Assembly: GCA_016928125.1 (NCBI GenBank) | Contig: JAFGLK010000260.1 | Coordinates: forward strand, 1-6,908 | Length of the DNA: 6,908 nt | Source: Anaerolineae bacterium | GTDB taxonomy: Bacteria > Chloroflexota > Anaerolineae > UBA1429 | Direction: 5' to 3' | In this document: piece after piece, positions 4,702 to 6,908 of the stretch | Position numbering within the stretch: the first letter of the stretch is position 1 | Layout of the letters: every line of letters begins with the position of its first letter | Made by a program: the position numbers and the translations under genes | Notes under the pieces: model-generated | Told to the model about the DNA's origin: nothing | Seen by the model: only the letters and a program-made list of their open reading frames with translations | Database searches by the model: none

Positions 4702-5847
4702 CTAGCGCTGCACCTGCAGGGCGTAGGAGCCCTCGATGTACGGAAAGCGCTCTTCCAGCCTCTCCGCCAACGCAACGCCGAGGCCGGGCTTGTCCGTCAA
4801 CGCCAGCCACCCGTTCTCGATCGCCGGCTTGGCGGCCAGGATATCCCACTGCAGGGGCCCCTGGATCATGCATAGCTCGAGGACGCGCGGGTGAGGCAGC
4901 GCCGCGACCAGATGACCGTTGGCCATGGCCATCAGCCCGTTATGCCAGCTATGCGGGCAGAGGTTGACGTCGTAACGCTGGGCCATCTGCGCGATGCGCA
5001 TGCACTCAGTGATGCCGCAGATGCCGGCATCGGGCTGGACGATGTCATACGCCCTCTGTTCCAGATAGGGTCTGAACTGCTCCAGCGTGGTAAAGCCCTC
5101 GCCGCCCGTGATGGGCATCTCAACCGCCGCACAGAGCCGCACATAGCCATCGATCTGATCGCGCGGAATCGGCTCCTCGAACCAGGCAAAGCCCAGCCGA
5201 TCCAGCTCCTGCGCGATTGCCATGGCCTGGCTCTCATCTAGCCTCTGGTTGCCATCCAGCATCAACTCCATGCGCCCGGCCATAGCCTGCGTGAGTTCGC
5301 GCACCAGGCCCAGAAATCGGTCCACTGTGACCCCATCCCAGGTCCAGTCGGTGCCCAAACGAAACTTCATGGCGGTGAGGCCCATGTCAACATACTCGAG
5401 TGCCTCGTCGATCAGTTGCTCAGGACGATGGCGCCAGTCGTAGCGACATCCGCTCGAAGCATAGATCCGCACCCGATCCAGAGCATCCGCCCTGAGCAGT
5501 TCGCTCGTGCGCAGACCGGCGATCTTGCCCCGCAGATCCCATAGCGCGCAGTCGATGCCGGCGATGGCAGCATCGTGTGAGCGCGAGAGGCCATTGGGGT
5601 GCGGCACGATGCTCTCGTCTTGGGGATCCCGGCCGACCAGCTCAGGCGCCAGCCAGTCGACCCACGCGCGAATCAGAAGGGGCCCACCATAGGCGCTGGC
5701 CTCGCCAATGCCCTGCAGGCCGGCATCGGTGTGCACCACCACGATGGCGCAGTCGGCCTTGACCGTGCGGTAGCGCGCGGTGATCCACTGGCGCTCCGGC
5801 TCGTGCATCCTGGAGAGACAAAGCGTCTCAAGCTTGGTAATCCGCAT
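4702..5847 (-). CDS. Mandelate racemase/acid-sugar dehydratase family protein (enolase superfamily)
   Basis: A 381-aa cytoplasmic enzyme expected to remove a proton next to a carboxylate, using a bound Mg2+, then dehydrate or epimerise an acid sugar. The N-terminal capping domain (1 to ~125) leads into a TIM barrel. The base motif is AMKFR with K161 and R163 (KxR in place of the more common KxK). Metal ligands are D198 (LMLDGNQ), the E224/E225 pair (WFEEP) and E250 (GGEGF). The general-base dyad of the mandelate racemase group is intact: D273 (QPDAG) and H299 (CPHSW), with E324 (LEL) as the usual partner. Length is normal for the family. The ATG at 5845-5847 was chosen for its strong AAGGAGG six bases upstream; the frame extends to 5940 but those residues are not family-like. 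The substrate cannot be read from sequence; a hexonate or aldarate is likely. It is divergent from a glycyl-radical enzyme gene. Confidence 0.92.
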   Translation of the reverse strand: MRITKLETLCLSRMHEPERQWITARYRTVKADCAIVVVHTDAGLQGIGEASAYGGPLLIRAWVDWLAPELVGRDPQDESIVPHPNGLSRSHDAAIAGIDCALWDLRGKIAGLRTSELLRADALDRVRIYASSGCRYDWRHRPEQLIDEALEYVDMGLTAMKFRLGTDWTWDGVTVDRFLGLVRELTQAMAGRMELMLDGNQRLDESQAMAIAQELDRLGFAWFEEPIPRDQIDGYVRLCAAVEMPITGGEGFTTLEQFRPYLEQRAYDIVQPDAGICGITECMRIAQMAQRYDVNLCPHSWHNGLMAMANGHLVAALPHPRVLELCMIQGPLQWDILAAKPAIENGWLALTDKPGLGVALAERLEERFPYIEGSYALQVQR

Positions 5848-5924
5848 AGCCTGCCTCCTTTTCCTTCTGCCATGGCTGAGGAATATCAGCGCAAGACCAG
5901 GCCACTGGCAGAATGGTTGGCGGC

Positions 5925-5953
5925 ATTTTACTCGCTTCATCCGCTATACCCAA
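5925..5953 (-). promoter_or_regulatory. Candidate promoter for the enolase-family gene
   Basis: On the minus strand TTGGGT (5948-5953) and TAAAAT (5925-5930) are 17 nt apart, matching consensus at 3/6 and 5/6. The start site would be about 70 nt upstream of the ATG at 5847. A palindrome at 5975-5991 lies about 20 bp upstream of the -35 element. Confidence 0.45.
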
Positions 5954-5974
5954 GCCCGACTGAACAACCTTGCT

Positions 5975-5991
5975 TTGCGCATCTTGCGCAA
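5975..5991. promoter_or_regulatory. Operator-like palindrome TTGCGCA-TCT-TGCGCAA
   Basis: Two perfect 7-bp arms surround a 3-nt spacer in the 220-bp gap between the divergent enolase-family and glycyl-radical genes. Each half contains TGCGCA, itself self-complementary; TTGCGCAA-like half-sites with a central CG are common for LacI-family sugar regulators. Its place suggests joint control of both genes. The binder is inference. Confidence 0.45.
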
Positions 5992-6067
5992 TGGACGACT
6001 CTGGTGCATGATGAGAACAGGTGCCGCCAGACCGGCGATGAGCAGATCCCTCATAGGGAGGCAAGAG

Positions 6068-6908
6068 ATGGCGCTACGTATCGAGCAGGCCCATTCGGCT
6101 GAGCATCTGGTCATGCCTGGCTGGGATGAGCCGTTCACGGTCGCGCTCCCAGACGAGATCCAGGCCCTTCGCGACAGGGCCCTGGCCCTGCATGCGGAAT
6201 ATGGCACCCAGGCTTTGACCAGCCCTGAGCTCACGCTCGCCGAGGCGCGCGCCTGGTCCACCCATACCCAGGATGAGAACTGGCTTGTCTGGCGCGCCCG
6301 ACTGTGCGCCGAGCGGCTCGAGAGCATGCCTCTGGAGCTCGAGCCGGGGGAACGCCTCGTGGGCAAGCCTCATTTGCGGGCCCTCACACCCGCGGACCGG
6401 GCTCGCCTCGAGGAGGCGGAGACCATCCTGGCCAGCATGCCGCCCTTCCCTGGCGGTGACGCCGGCCATTTCCATCCCGACTATGAGAAGCTCTTTCGCG
6501 TCGGGCTGGGCGGTCTGCGCGACGAGATACGATCACGCCGGGCGCATGCCGCTGGCTCGCAACGCGCCTTCTATGGCGCCTGCGAGATCGCTATTCAAGC
6601 CACGATCGCCTACGTGCAGCGCGTAGGCCGGGCCTGCGAAGAGATATCTCTGCGCGATCCCGAGCACAGCGGCGCGTGGCTGGAGCTGGCGGACATCTGC
6701 CGGCAGGTCGCCACGCACCCGCCGACCACCTTTCACCAAGCCATCCAGCTCATGTTCCTCATGCAGATCGCCCTCTGGTTCGGCGAGAAGCACTATCTGA
6801 CGGCGCCCGGCCGCATGGACCAGACTCTTTTCCCCTTCTACGCGGCCGATCTGGCCGCAGGACGCATCACGCGGCGTGAGGCGTTTGAGTTGATCGCCTG
6901 CCTCTACA
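6068..6908 (+). CDS. Glycyl-radical enzyme, pyruvate formate-lyase-like (3' end outside window)
   Basis: The first 280 residues of an open frame running off the window. It belongs to the PFL/glycyl-radical superfamily: oxygen-sensitive cytoplasmic enzymes that use a protein radical for C-C, C-O, C-N or C-S bond cleavage. Recognisable N-terminal features are a GERLVGKPH segment (95-103), GHFHPDYEKLFRVGLGGL (133-150), then a helical stretch, and CRQVATHPPTTFHQAIQLM (211-229) followed by PGRMDQTLFPFY (247-258) with DLAAGRITRREAFELIACLY at the cut. These match the usual 'HPPxTFxEAxQL...GRxDQxLxPFY' order of the family. The active-site cysteine, the C-terminal glycine loop and the activating enzyme are beyond the window, so substrate (diol, choline, sulfonate, hydroxyproline or other) cannot be assigned. 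The ATG at 6068 follows GGGAGG by six bases. The divergent neighbour is an acid-sugar enzyme, which suggests anaerobic catabolism. Confidence 0.9.
   Translation, partial: MALRIEQAHSAEHLVMPGWDEPFTVALPDEIQALRDRALALHAEYGTQALTSPELTLAEARAWSTHTQDENWLVWRARLCAERLESMPLELEPGERLVGKPHLRALTPADRARLEEAETILASMPPFPGGDAGHFHPDYEKLFRVGLGGLRDEIRSRRAHAAGSQRAFYGACEIAIQATIAYVQRVGRACEEISLRDPEHSGAWLELADICRQVATHPPTTFHQAIQLMFLMQIALWFGEKHYLTAPGRMDQTLFPFYAADLAAGRITRREAFELIACLY

Noticed and set aside
5848..5940. 31-residue N-terminal extension of the enolase-family protein
   Set aside because: MRITKLETL is the normal family N-terminus and has AAGGAGG six bases upstream; the longer form runs over the promoter candidate.
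5872..6102. Possible 76-residue plus-strand small protein starting MAEEYQRK
   Set aside because: No Shine-Dalgarno site; it crosses the enolase-gene promoter and palindrome and overlaps the start of the glycyl-radical gene in another frame.

Overview
The window is bacterial, gene-dense and GC-rich, with clear Shine-Dalgarno sites and short intergenic gaps. It contains no rRNA, tRNA, CRISPR array or transposase that I can recognise. The host is probably an anaerobic or facultative heterotroph, because there is a glycyl-radical enzyme next to acid-sugar catabolism. A GAAC-N4-GTTC SOS-type box and the gene mix would fit Chloroflexota or another Gram-positive-like lineage, but that placement is a guess. 

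Layout from left to right: (1) Positions 1-31 hold the first ten codons of a minus-strand gene that probably encodes an enolase-superfamily enzyme, with its own promoter at 88-116. (2) A 14-bp stem-loop lies at 174-207. (3) A minus-strand two-gene operon follows: a soluble FtsK/SpoIIIE-type DNA translocase (646-1998) and then a small two-helix membrane protein (292-609). (4) A 382-bp divergent control region (1999-2380) holds an extended -10 promoter overlapped by an SOS-like palindrome, a spaced inverted repeat, a GC-rich foldable segment and a terminator-like hairpin. (5) The plus-strand gene 2381-4603 encodes a 740-aa type IB DNA topoisomerase of the eukaryotic (TOP1) architecture, with all five catalytic residues and the coiled-coil linker. 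A GNAT-like acetyltransferase domain is fused to its C-terminus. (6) Another 14-bp stem-loop (4649-4689) separates it from the convergent minus-strand gene 4702-5847, a mandelate racemase/acid-sugar dehydratase family enzyme. (7) A 220-bp divergent region with a 17-bp operator-like palindrome leads into a plus-strand glycyl-radical (pyruvate formate-lyase-like) enzyme from 6068, cut by the window end.

The most notable content is the central module: TOP1-GNAT divergent from an FtsK motor whose membrane anchor appears to be encoded as a separate small protein. A topoisomerase and a directional DNA pump sharing a possibly SOS-controlled promoter region suggest a DNA-handling role such as chromosome segregation, repair, or transfer or defence of a mobile element. 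This functional link is inference. The flanking enolase-superfamily and glycyl-radical genes look like ordinary anaerobic carbohydrate or acid-sugar catabolism, and nothing in the sequence ties them to the central module.
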